Source: Syngnathus acus | Lineage: Eukaryota; Chordata; Actinopteri; Syngnathiformes; Syngnathidae | DNA: 64,000 nt | Assembly: GCF_901709675.1 (NCBI RefSeq) | Contig: NC_051095.1 | Span: 369,001-433,000, forward strand | Direction: 5' to 3' | Shown here: piece by piece, positions 37,234 to 48,343 of the stretch | How positions within the stretch are numbered: position 1 is the stretch's first letter | How the letters are laid out: each line of letters opens with the position of its first letter | The notes under the pieces: model-generated | What the model was told of the DNA's origin: nothing | The model's database searches: none | The model's input: only the letters and a program-made list of their open reading frames with translations | Translations under genes and position numbers: made by a program

Positions 37234-40200
37234 TTATCTTAGGAAGCGGCTGTCTTTTGGCTGAGGGGCGGCTGCTCCAAATCACAGGAAACACCTTCTC
37301 GGGCCACGCAGGCAGGCAGGCAGGCAGCCACGCAGGCAGGCAGCCACGCAGGCAGGCCGGCAGCCACGCAGGCAGCCAGCCACGCAGGCAGCCAGCCAGC
37401 CAGCCACGCAGGCAGGCAGCCACGCAGGCAGCCAGCCAGCCAGCCATGCAGGCACTGGCAGCCAGCCAGCCAGCCAGCCATGCAGGCACTGGCAGGCAGC
37501 CACTGCCTGGCAGGCAGCCACGCAGGCAGGCGCAAGACGGCTCACCGTGGTCCTGGCCGCCTGACGACTTGACGGCGAGAAGCATGACGCCGTCTTTGGT
37601 GCTTTCCGGACGGCTCTGGAAGGACGCGCTGCGCGCACACACACACGCGCACACGCACACACACACAATTTGTTTGGGCTGACTTTGTAGCGACGCGGCG
37701 CGGTGGGGCGGGACGGGCCAGCCTCGTCGCTTTCAGCTTACTTCTCTGTTCCGGTATCGCTGGTCTCTGTTGAAAGAAGGCCAGGCTTGAATGTCACGGC
37801 AAAGCTTCCATTTTGACCTCGGGCCACGTACCCGTGTGCTCGTGGATCTTTTTGCATTTGAACTTGAGGATGACGATGACGGCGGCGGAGGCGGCCAGCA
37901 GGACGGGCAGTACGATCCACCAAAGTCTTTTGTCACTGGCTGCCGAGAGAAAAGAAAAGAGAGCAGTCACCCGGCCCACTTTGACTCAGGCGGATGGATG
38001 CCAATTTCTTACCTGCTCCTCTGACTTCTTTGTCAGCGCTGCCAACCTGAGGACCTTTCCGCAATCACAATCCTCTTTTTTTTTTTGTTGCCATTTCACA
38101 TACAGTCACCAAAAAAACCCAAGAAAAAGCTAGAACTGAAACTAAATAAGATCAAAATTGATGACATTCAATGACCAATTCAAAGCTATGATGACCCGGG
38201 TCGGATTTTGAAAAAGAGGGCTTGCCCACAAATTGAGCTCCACTCAAACATTTTCTTGCGCTGGCACGATTTTCTCACTGTCTTCAGATGAATGAATACA
38301 TGCACTATCTCGGGCGGGGTCTGCCATTTTGCCTCGTCCTGTCACTAAAAATGACATCACGGTGCCTGCACAAATGATGCTGGGTGGGAAACAGTAAGTA
38401 GCAAAAAAAAAAAGAAAAAAAAAAGAAAAGGGGAGCAAAGTGTTGAGAATGTGCTTTGTTTGGCTTTTCTTTCCCCAACATCCGGTCTCGCCACTTACAT
38501 ACCGGGACTTTTGTCTGTGGTCTGGCCCGTCTGGTGCCGAGGCATTGCTGAAAGCACAACGGGCGGGCGGGCGGTGGTTGAGGAAAAAAAAAATAATAAT
38601 AATAAAAAATAAACCAGCTCTCACCGTGAGTCCCAACGGAATCGTACGCGACCGAACCGTTGGCGGTTTGCGGCGGGGCCGAGGTGGGCCGAGGTCCGAT
38701 CGGAGGCCATGTAGTGGTGAGTTCCGTGCGCGTCCGGCGTGCCGTCGCCGTTCTGTCACCTTGAGGCCGCTTGGTGGTCACGTGCGTCGGGCGGGTGCTG
38801 CTGTTTGCCGCAGCTTCTGTCAACACAGGAAATAAAAGGGTGGAGCCACGGTCGCTAAGCAGGGTACTCTATCCAAAGATCCCACTTTTCTCGTCGGGCC
38901 CGGCGGGAGGGGTCGTCGTTGCTGCCGCTGCCGCCGCCGCCGTGGTGGGGACTTTTCCTGCAGTGGAAAACATTGGCTGTCATCGTTGCACCTCTTTTAA
39001 TACTCCTCCTTGATACACTCACCGCTCTCTGCAGGTTTTGCCGTGCTTTGTGCCGGCGGCGCGACTGTGGCGGGCGCTCGGCTCATCACTAAGCGGCCCG
39101 TCGGCGCTCGGCCCGTCGGCGCTCGGCCCGTCGGCGCTCGGCCCGTCGGCGCTCGGCCCGTCGACGCCGCTGCTCAAGGGTACAAAAGAGTCAGATCCAC
39201 AACTAGCTGTGTGTAGGCGCTGCAAACAATAGGGCCCGAACGATGTTCCTTTTGGTGCCGATTTGACAGATTGAGTCCAAGCAATCTTTTGTAAGAAGAA
39301 AAGAATTCCTGAAGAAAAGGGCTGACATGGCCGACTTCTCGCCGTTTGTCTCGTCCGAGTTGATGTGTTCACACGGTAAAAATCTGCCAATGAATTGCCA
39401 ATTTGAAAAGCGCTTGCTTCTCCAATATCGATGGATGCAATCCCTCGGGCCCTAGTAAGCAACAATTGGATTGCATTCACCCCAGTGGCTTTCTGTCACC
39501 GCTTTGTCCGTCGTCGGACTCTCCGCCCGCTGGTTCCCGCCAATGTCATCTGTTGACGCTTTGAGGCATGGGGAATGAGCAGGAAAACAGCGTTAGAACA
39601 GGATAGGATAGGATAGGATAGCAAGTGTCCCGGTCGCTCCGACGCAAACGGTGCCTGGATACGGGAAAAAGAAACACCACTCTCCTGACAGGCATTGACT
39701 CTATCATCTCCGAGGAATGCCGACTCCTCCCGCAATCAAAATTGCCTAGGGAGGCCGTGAAGGCAGCAGGGGGGGGAGACGGGAAGGAGGCCATTAAGAG
39801 TGAGGCTTCACACACTTGTTGAACTCTTGTTTTGGATGTTGAACTCTTTGTTTTGCGACACAGAGCCAGCCGCTTACTCGCCCACGACTTGCCTGCTACT
39901 TTGGTAACACTACAATAGCGAGGAGCCGAGACCATCTATCTCCGTCAAACATCGCTCCGTCCCTCGAGGTCTCATTTGTGCGCGTCTGCTTTGATGGCTC
40001 TCCGATAGACAAATCAAAGCAGCGTCAACTCAACATGACTGATATCAGAGTCATCAAAATTGTTGGCTGACTGACAAGATAGATCGGAAACCATCCCTCA
40101 AAATGGAAGCTGTCTTAACCGATGCTACTCCTGGTTGACAAATTGACACTCGGCATGTATTCCTGATCCCTGGACCCCAAGAGCAGCACGATACAAGATT

Positions 40201-40766
40201 GAATTGTTTACATTCTATTTCATTATGTCGAGGTTGGATGTTGTCAGAAAGCGCAGCTCAAGATATATAAAAATTATTACCAAAAACCATTTTACACTAA
40301 TTGTGTACAATACATTTTATGTGTATTCATATATATATATATATACACATATATATATATATGTTTATCAATATATATATATATATATAGTACATACATA
40401 TATACAATAACATACATACATATTTATCTACACATATATTACATACATATATACAATAACATACATACATAGCTATACATACATACATATACATATATAT
40501 ATATACATATTTATATATATATATATATGTATATGTATATACAATAATATAGATACACATCATCAAGTATATTTTTTACACAATTGGTGGCATATGATTT
40601 TTGGTAATAATTTTTCAATGCGTAACTCCATTGTGGTCTAGACATTCGCTTGATGCGCTGGAAAAAAAACACAAAAAAGGGAAATAATTCAGCCTATTCA
40701 CTTACCTGCCATGAAGATGTGCACTGATGCTAGCAGCAGGAGGACGCAAACCCTGATGCTCTTCAT
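37234..40766 (-). CDS. Mucin-like single-pass type I membrane protein, family not recognised
   Basis: Built from exons that keep one frame throughout: 40,706-40,766 (signal peptide [20 protein letters not shown]), 39,023-39,169, 38,886-38,957, 38,625-38,816, 38,503-38,547, 38,013-38,054, 37,832-37,939, 37,742-37,766, 37,546-37,628 and a tentative last exon 37,234-37,274. The sum is 816 nt, or 271 aa. The ectodomain is Thr/Pro/Ala/Ser-rich with TGRAP repeats (mucin stalk, probably O-glycosylated) and no folded domain. One membrane segment, [20 protein letters not shown], is followed by KFKCKK. The cytoplasmic tail contains [20 protein letters not shown] and [10 protein letters not shown] know of no family with this tail. 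Leukocyte or endothelial sialomucins have similar architecture. Last exon and acceptors are not proven. Confidence 0.7.
37308..37530 (+). repeat. GGCAGGCAGCCACGCA minisatellite
   Basis: Irregular repeats of GCAGGCAGCCAC and GCCAGCCA over about 220 bp, inside the last intron of the mucin-like gene. Long open frames here (poly [10 protein letters not shown]) are repeat artefacts. Confidence 0.85.
39094..39166 (-). repeat. Coding 15-bp minisatellite in the mucin-like gene
   Basis: Four perfect units of CGGCCCGTCGGCGCT plus a partial. Each unit encodes the pentapeptide TGRAP on the minus strand. It lies within the exon at 39,023-39,169. The 15-bp unit keeps the reading frame at any copy number. 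Confidence 0.85.
40325..40560 (+). repeat. AT-rich (ATATAC)n repeat region
   Basis: ATATAT/ACATAC repeats with an internal duplicated block ACATATATACAATAACATAC, in the first intron of the mucin-like gene. Confidence 0.9.
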
Positions 40767-41059
40767 GGCGACTTTGTGCCTGAGTGTGACCCACGCTGAG
40801 TTGCACAAGAGGGAAAAAGAGAGCGAGAGAGAAAAAACAAACAAACAACAAAGCGGCCCTCAACCCGGGGCGCGCCACTGGTCCTGCTTATTTTGGCACT
40901 TCCTTCCTCTCTGACGTTGACGCAAAGCTGAGGGGGAGCAACGGCCGGGTGGGACACAAAAAGTGCCATTTTGGGAGAGTTGAGCTGTTCTATACTGTTC
41001 AGGTCCAAGGTGACACAGACAACAATCAAAATAGCATTTTTCTTTCCTCTATGGCTTTG

Positions 41060-41385
41060 TTTTTATTAAAGTTAAAGTCCCAATGATGGTCTCACACACA
41101 CACATCTGGGTGTGGTGAAATTTGTCCTCTGCATTTAACCCATCCCCGTGTGATTTGGATCCATCCCCTGGGGGAGAGAGAGGGGAGCAGTGAGCAGCAG
41201 CGGTGCCGCGCCCGGGAATCATTTGGTGATCTAACCTCCCAATTCCAACCCTTAAATGCTGAGTGCCAAGCAGGGAGGCAATGGCTCCCATTTTTATAGT
41301 CTTTGGTATGACCCGGCCGGCCGGGGTTTGAACCCACAACCTTCCAGTCTCAGGTCGGACACTCTACCACTAGGCCTCTGAGTGT
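41060..41385 (-). mobile_element. tRNA-derived SINE
   Basis: On the minus strand it starts GGCCTAGTGGTAGAGTGTCC (A-box-like TAGTGGTAGAG) and continues to GGTTCAAACCCCGGCC (B box), a tRNA-type pol III promoter spaced about 45 bp. A body follows with ATAAAAATGGGAGCCATTGC and TTCCCGGGCGCGGCACCGCT, and a CACACCCAGATGTGTGTGTG end. It is downstream of nothing coding. Confidence 0.8.
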
Positions 41386-43903
41386 GCACACGCACGCACA
41401 CACACGTGCACGCACACACACGTGCACGCACGCGCACACACGTGCGCGCACGCACACACACGTGTGCACACACACACACACACACGTGTGCACACACACA
41501 GAGTGTGTCAAAACATCTTCCGTCTGCGTCCATACGCACACGCGGCTCTATGCGTGACGACAGAGGTTCAAGGTTCCAAATCACACATACGCTCGCTCGC
41601 TTGCTGGCTCGCTCACGTTCACAGCCACGCATTTCAACCCACAGGACAGAGAGCGGCGGGCGCATTGGTGTCAAAGTTAAGGCCAGACACGGCCCGCCGA
41701 GACAAATTTTGCTTCGACTTTGTGTCACGCCTACAATGACAAATGTCTCCACTTTTTTCAAATATTGAAACGGTTTTGATTGAATTTGCTGCAAGCCGGG
41801 GAGCCGCAAATTGCGGTGCGGCAGCGACGACCTGGCGGCACAAAGAGAAAAACGGTTGCCATTCGCTTCTTTTCTACCTGGCACGCATAATGACGGACCT
41901 TTGGCGTGTGCTCTTGGACGGCCAAAACGAGTGGCGGCTCCGACCCGCTCTCTTCGGCCTGAGGAAAAACAAACTCTTTCAGGTGGTTGTGGATTGAATG
42001 ACTCTTCCATCCATGCCATTGTTGCTTTTACCCTATGACCTCCTCCCAGTGCAACATCCAGGGTAGCACCGTTGGCCCATGCCTCTTCTTCCCACTGCTC
42101 CCAAGACAGACATCTATGAAATTACCAGAACACATCAAAACGTTTACTCAAAAGTAGGAAGACTATCACGAGACATTTCTACAGACGAGTGGGACATGAT
42201 GTTAAAGTGGATCTTGACAGTTGTCCAACTCGTTAGGCCAAAAGGGGTATCGAGGTCAAGGAATAAATTGCTCGGAGGGAGACCTATTGTGAGGAGTCAG
42301 TCAGCTTCCCGAAGGTGATGAGCGTCCGATGAGCGTCGTAGAGTTCCGCGTTGACGCAAATCCTCTCACCCCAAGCACCGCTATAAAACAGCACCACCTA
42401 GTGGACGGTCGGCGGAATGGCAATAGACACGCGGCGGCCCCCCTCCTCGTTGACACACACACGCACGCGCGCGCGCGCGCGCACAAACACAAAGTTGACG
42501 AATGCAAACTTCCGCCCTTGAAAAATCTGGAATGCTGTGCTTTTGAGGAAACCAGCGTTAAATGGCAGCATCGGACAGAGGTAGGCACGGGAGCAATATT
42601 TAGAAAACAATCTTCTCCTTGACTGCAGAGAAGACCATATGACGTCACAAACAACATAGTACGTACGTCTAAACCCCGCCCATACGCCCGCCCCTAACTA
42701 CAGGCCTGCTCAGCTCTGCTCTGCTCTGCTCTGCTCCTAAAGTCGGCCACAGTAGCAATTTAGAACAACACTGCTATCGAGTTGTTGATGTTTGCAACGT
42801 GCCTGAGAAGCCGCTGAGGTGACGCAATTTAGGCCGAATACGGAATAAACTCCCAATTCCTCCATTTGTTAGCGCCGAAAGTCGACTGATGTCTGTCTAG
42901 ACAGCGGACGGACTCGCCAGTCTCCCGCCAAAGATTCGTGTCGTGTCCCCGATCCGCCGCAATATTCGTCGATTTGCTGTTTGGCGTGTCTGCGAGGGCG
43001 GTGTCTGTAACGCTTTTGAAAGTGCGTCGAACACGTCTAATTTGTGGGCTTTTCTAAATCGAGCGCTCTTCAAAAGAACCCATCGTAAGAGTCTCGGACC
43101 AATCAGAGGTCCTGCATTCGTCCGGCGCACTGCGACGTCACTCGGGCTGCGTTCACGGAGAATTTCCTCACCTCGCAATCTTGTTCTGAAAGTTGCTTCA
43201 GCATTTTTAATGGCGAGGGGTGGGCAATTGCGCACCTCCTCCTGGTGCTGTCCTGCATGTTTTATAGGTAGGTCTCCCTGCTGCGACACGCCTGATTCAA
43301 ATGATCAGGATTGTTATCCAGCTTCTGCAGACCTTGCTCATGATCGGACCATTTGAATCAGGCGTGTTGCAACAGGGTGACATAGAAAACATGCAGGACA
43401 CCAGCCGGCCGGCCCTCCGGGGGCGCTCGAGGACCGGAATTGCCCACCCCTGGCGTATATCATCACTGTGGCAAAGTGGCTTGCAAACCTGGGCAATGGC
43501 CGTGTTTGGAATCATTTACTCGTTACCTATTCTGTAACCATTATATTGGGCTTCATCATTTTTTTAAAAACATTTTTTTACTACTTTGTTTTGTGCAATC
43601 ACCTCAAAATTCGGAAAACAAATTAGGCAAGCGGCTAATTGCGTCATTGCTGTCGCATCACCCTTTCGTTAAAGATGTCAGTAAAAAACAAAAATGACAA
43701 GACATTTGTACTTCACAAAATACATTACAGGCAAAGCCCAAGCTCATTCATGACCTCGACTCATTCCAAGTGGCGCAAAATCCAAAGGCTTTCTTACGTC
43801 ACTAACCCTGACCCTCCCTTCCGCGTGCACATGAACGCCTCACCGCTAAGCATTGTGGGTGGGAGTTCATGCCGCTTCCGAGCTTCTGGAAGAAACTGCA
43901 AAG
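41385..43903. other. Repeat-rich intergenic region upstream of cct7
   Basis: A CA/CG-rich simple array (41,387-41,500), a GTGTCAAA-family repeat (about 41,665-41,830), a (CG)n patch (42,464-42,482), TCTGC repeats (42,713-42,735) and a hAT-like MITE (about 43,214-43,453). No gene recognised. The cct7 promoter should lie just before 43,904. Confidence 0.5.
43214..43453. mobile_element. hAT-like MITE
   Basis: Imperfect palindrome: the left end AGGGGTGGGCAATTG is mirrored by AATTGCCCACCCCTG at the right. The inner arms GCCTGATTCAAATGATCAGG and ATTTGAATCAGGCGTG resemble the inner arms of the 35,490 element. No clear target duplication was seen. Confidence 0.7.
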
Positions 43904-46900
43904 ATGATGGTGAGGCCGCTTTCCGACGTCCAATCCGCGTGCATCGCAGTGTTTGGCGGCTGGCTTCACGCTGGAAAAGAAGCCGAGATGGAACACAATA
44001 CGCTTCCTATTAGCGGGGAGCCAATATTTCAGCAGATGACGACGCAAAACGCCCCAAAATAGCCTTAGCATCGGAAGGCTAACTGTCAATGGGCGTGATG
44101 GCTACGAGGCGTCCCGTGATGACAATAAGGCAGGCGAGATGTATAGAATGAAACGATCGGAACTGAAATGACAATCGCAGTGGATCACTTCGGAAGTAGG
44201 TCGTGGGTGGAACAAGTGTCGAGTCTTGCACATGTGCTTCTTGGCTTAGCCGCTAGCTAGCCCCATTGTTGGGATGACGAAAAGATGAGGAGGATTAGCA
44301 TCAAGCGAGCGGAGCAACCCGCAAAGAAAAGAGGTCATTCAAGGCGCCCAAATAGGATCTTGGAGACTGGGAGCCCGAGAACGAAAGAATGACTGATGCG
44401 CAGTTTGATCCCATTGTTGTCTGTCCACAGCCCACACCGGTGATCTTGCTGAAGGAGGGGACAGACACTTCTCAGGGAATCCCCCAGCTCATCAGTAACA
44501 TCAATGCTTGCCAGGTCTGCACAGCTCGTGGCTTTAGCTTTAGCTTGCGAGCGAGCCAGCCTTGGACTGAAGGAAGCGCTCGCGCCTCTCTGCGTGCGTC
44601 TCTTAGGTCATATCTGAGGCTGTGCGGACAACCCTGGGGCCCAGAGGGATGGACAAACTCATGGTCGACAATAGAGGTGAGTCGGCCGGCGAGGGAACGG
44701 CCTCAGCGCCGAGCCGAAGGGAAGGGCGTCGTGGCGCCCGGCCGGCCAGCTCTAAAGGAAGCTCTGTGCTGTCCAGGTAAAGCCACCATCTCCAACGACG
44801 GGGCAACCATCCTGAAGCTGCTGGACGTGGTCCACCCCGCAGCCAAGACCCTGGTGGACATTGCCCGCTCTCAAGACGCCGAGGTCATGTTTCTATCCAC
44901 AGTGGTGACAAGGGTTGCACAATTCCAGACCCGACGGGGTTTAGGCTAACCCAAATGTTGATGAAATGAAGCATGCGGTTCATTCCAGTTGCGGTCGTCT
45001 TCTTAACTCCGAGCCGAGAAGCTGGGACGGGGTCGCTTCCTTCCCCGGTTGAAAATGTCTCTTTGTACCTGGACTCAGGTCGGGGACGGCACCACCTCGG
45101 TCACGCTCCTGGCCGCCGAGTTCCTGAAGCAGCTGAAGCCCTACGTGGAGGAGGGGCTCCACCCTCAGACCATCATCCGAGCGTTCCGCACCGCCACCAA
45201 TCTGGCTGTGGACAAGATCAAGGAGATCGCCGTCCCCGTCAAGAAAGACGACAAGCGGTGAGCCTTTGCCCGTCCTGCAAGTTGTGCTCCAAGGCTCGCT
45301 CTTACCTCCGCGGCGCTCTCCTCAGGGAGCAGCGACAGCTGCTGGAGAAGTGCGCAGCCACGGCGCTCAACTCCAAGCTGATTGCCGGGCAAAAGGAGTT
45401 CTTCTCCAAGATGGTGGTGGACGCCGTCATGTCCCTGGACGAACTGCTGTCCCTCAAGATGATTGGCATCAAGAAGGTCCAGGGAGGGGGTCTGGAGGTG
45501 GGTGTTCTCTCCTTTCCTCCAGCAGAGCACCACTTTTGACTTTGTTCCCTGGTGTCGTGCGTGCGTCCCGCCCCAAACTCAGGATTCCCAGTTGATTTCC
45601 GGGGTGGCCTTCAAGAAGACCTTCTCCTACGCCGGCTTCGAGATGCAGCCCAAGTGCTACGAGAATCCCAAGATCGCGCTGCTCAACGTCGAGCTGGAGC
45701 TGAAGGCCGAGAAGGACAACGCCGAGGTTCGGGTGAAGTCCGTGGAGGTACGCAGACTTTGACGCGGGGCGGCGCCGGAGTCCGCTTCCGACCTTCACCC
45801 CTTTTGCCTCGCATCCGCAGGACTACCAAGCCATCGTGGACGCCGAGTGGAACATCCTTTACGACAAGCTGGAGAAGATCCACCGGTCGGGAGCCAAAGT
45901 GGTTCTGTCCAAGTTGCCCATCGGCGACGTGGCCACCCAGTACTTTGCCGACAGAGACCTGTTCTGTGCCGGGAGGGTCCAGGAGGAAGACTTGAAGAGG
46001 ACCATGATGGTAGGACAGAGAGCAAAACTTTGAGCAGCGGTTCCCCTCCTCAAACGTAGTGTCGCAACCTTTCCGGGTGAAAATATTTGCTGCGATATCT
46101 CGCGTTCCATCTCAGATCTGGGCCCGTTCAGTTGGATTGGAAATATGTCATTGCAAATTGGGCCGTGTGAAGCGAGCCAGCCGCTCCAAGACGCGCCAGA
46201 GTTTTTGACGCCATCGGAGGCAGGGCGGCTCCATCACTAATGGCGAGCTGTCGTGTGATATCCAGGCCTGCGGGGGCTCCATCCAGACGTCGGTGGGCAA
46301 TCTGACAGATGACGTCTTGGGCCTGTGCGAGCTCTTCGAGGAGGTCCAAATCGGCGGAGAAAGGTTAGCAGCGTCTCGGGCCGCTTGGGTCCCGTGGCCG
46401 CCCGCCCGCGGCTGACCCACCGACCGATCGCCCATCTCTGGCCTGGCGTAGGTACAACTTGTTCAAGGGCTGCCCCAAGGCCAAGACGTGCACCATCATC
46501 CTGCGAGGCGGAGCCGAGCAGTTCACCGAGGAGACGGAGCGCTCGCTGCACGACGCCATCATGATCGTGCGGAGAGCCATCAAGGTCGGCCCGACGGCCA
46601 GAGCTCTTGGCTTCCTGCCGTGGATATTTGACCGCGGCGCTCGCTCGCTCGCTCGTCTTTTGCAGAACGACTCGGTGGTTGCGGGCGGAGGAGCCGTGGA
46701 GATGGAGCTGTCCAAGTACCTGCGCTGTTATTCCAGAAGCATCCCGGGGAAGCAGCAGCTGCTGATCGGCGCCTACGCCAAGGCCCTGGAGATCATCCCC
46801 AGACAGCTGTGCGACAACGCCGGCTTTGATGCCACCAACATCCTCAACAAGCTGCGTGCCAAACACGCTCAGGTAGGACGCTACGTGGAATCGGGCCACC

Positions 46901-47164
46901 ACGAGCGGCGTTAACCCTTACCTCCCCACCGCGGCGGCGCAGGGCGGCATGTGGTACGGCGTGGACATCAACAACGAGGACATCGCCGATAACTTTGCCG
47001 CCTGCGTGTGGGAGCCGTCCGTCGTCCGCATCAACGCGCTGACCGCGGCCTCTGAGGCGGCCTGCCTCATCCTGTCTGTCGACGAGACCATCAAGAACCC
47101 GCGCCGCGCTGTGGACGCGCCCCCGGGTGGCGGGAGGGGCCGCGGAAGACCTCATGCACACTAA
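43904..47164 (+). CDS. cct7: CCT7, eta subunit of the TRiC/CCT chaperonin
   Basis: Cytosolic ATP-dependent chaperonin subunit needed for actin and tubulin folding. Twelve exons fit in phase: 43,904-43,909 (only ATGATG), 44,431-44,514, 44,607-44,676, 44,777-44,883, 45,079-45,257, 45,326-45,497, 45,583-45,747, 45,821-46,009, 46,266-46,363, 46,452-46,584, 46,666-46,872 and 46,943-47,164. The total is 1,632 nt, or 543 aa, the same as human. Chaperonin motifs include [39 protein letters not shown], and [10 protein letters not shown] near the ATPase. The C-terminus is [12 protein letters not shown]. The start follows the family's [12 protein letters not shown]. In-frame ATG codons further upstream are taken as 5' UTR. 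AATAAA lies at 47,398. Confidence 0.96.
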
Positions 47165-47397
47165 GGACGACCGCCACCCTCATTTGATTTCCTTTGCCGC
47201 AAACAGGCACGGTGAAGAGCGGCTGTTCTTCATTAGCAGCGGTTTTGCGCTCCTTTTCTTGGACATTTCATTTTGGCGCCGCCGTTTGACCCACCGCATC
47301 TTGGCGAGCGGCGCCTCGACTCGCCACGGTGTGCACGGCAGGCATTCTCGCTTCCTCTTCCACGTTCTGTAAACGTTTGGTGAGATAACTAACATCC

Positions 47398-47403
47398 AAT
47401 AAA
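47398..47403 (+). terminator. cct7 polyadenylation signal
   Basis: AATAAA, 234 bp after the cct7 stop codon. Confidence 0.55.
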
Positions 47404-47789
47404 AGCACTGAAAACAGGTCAAATTGACCGTTTCATTGGCTCCTTCTTTGAAACACAACTAATCCACCGCTAAAATCAACTTTGGTGTGTCGCGGATGCG
47501 CCGCGCCGGCCGACGAAACCGGCCGGCAATGCCGCAAAACAAAACGCTTGGAAAGTCCAGCTCACTATCAAGCTCTATTCTCTCGGTTTATTGTTGGAAT
47601 TTCGTACGACAGAACGTCATTGTTCTCGGCGTGAGTGAGGTATACAGTATCTGATCAAAACGGAATGCTATCAAAACCATAACGTACCAACGGACGACAT
47701 CCGCCGGCGCGCAATTTGTGCTGCCGCTTTTTGTGTGCGTGCGCGCGCGCCTTGGCCACGCGGGGGCGCCAAAGAACGTTGACGTGAGG

Positions 47790-47841
<52 letters not shown>

Positions 47842-48209
47842 TTGATATTTATTGATTATTCTGCCCGGTTCGTTGCTGCTTGTGACCCGAGCAAACACGC
47901 ACTCGCTTGACAATACTGCGAACTTGTTAAGATGACTGGCAAGCCAAAGGCTCTTTGACTCAACTATTGGTGTTTCAACTCCAACGCAGCTTGTGTAGGT
48001 ACTTTCGCCACGTTTGTCCGTTAAAAAACACATACTGCAAAAAAATACGACAGACGATTTCATGTCCTCGTTATTGTCATTCCATCATTTGCAGCCAATT
48101 CTCACTGCGGATGATTGACTTTTTGTGAACTCAACTGCCCTTGATCACGTGTGTTGGTGCGTTGATTTCACGTTTGCTCAAGGGCAACCAAACCACATCT
48201 TATCTCGAA
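47404..48209. other. cct7-grpel1 spacer
   Basis: No gene seen. A (GATA)n array of about 12 units lies at 47,790-47,840. Confidence 0.6.
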
Positions 48210-48260
48210 CGCGATTGGTCAGAAGCATATATGTCCCGCCTCTTGTGACACGCGATTGGT
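48210..48260 (+). promoter_or_regulatory. Paired inverted CCAAT boxes before grpel1
   Basis: The 10-mer CGCGATTGGT occurs twice, at 48,210-48,219 and 48,251-48,260, with starts 41 bp apart, 84-134 bp before the start codon. ATTGG is the reverse of CCAAT, the NF-Y site, and this is a typical position for a TATA-less promoter. Confidence 0.55.
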
Positions 48261-48343
48261 TAGCCTGTACGACGTCGGCCATCAGCTACCGAGCCTATGT
48301 CCTGTCCAGAGGAAGCTTCTCGCTGACCGAATCAAGAGAGAAA

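Noticed and set aside
39500-39549. Possible extra exon of the mucin-like gene (acceptor cag, donor gtgac)
   Set aside because: Its 50-nt length shifts the frame of all later exons, whereas joining 40,706-40,766 directly to 39,023-39,169 keeps one frame throughout.
43214-43453. 8-bp target duplication for the second hAT-like MITE
   Set aside because: Flanking octamers do not match under any boundary I tried, so only the inverted repeat is claimed.
43853-43909. Upstream in-frame ATG giving cct7 a 17-residue N-terminal extension
   Set aside because: The CCT7 family starts MM directly before [10 protein letters not shown]. The upstream stretch shows no conservation that I recognise.
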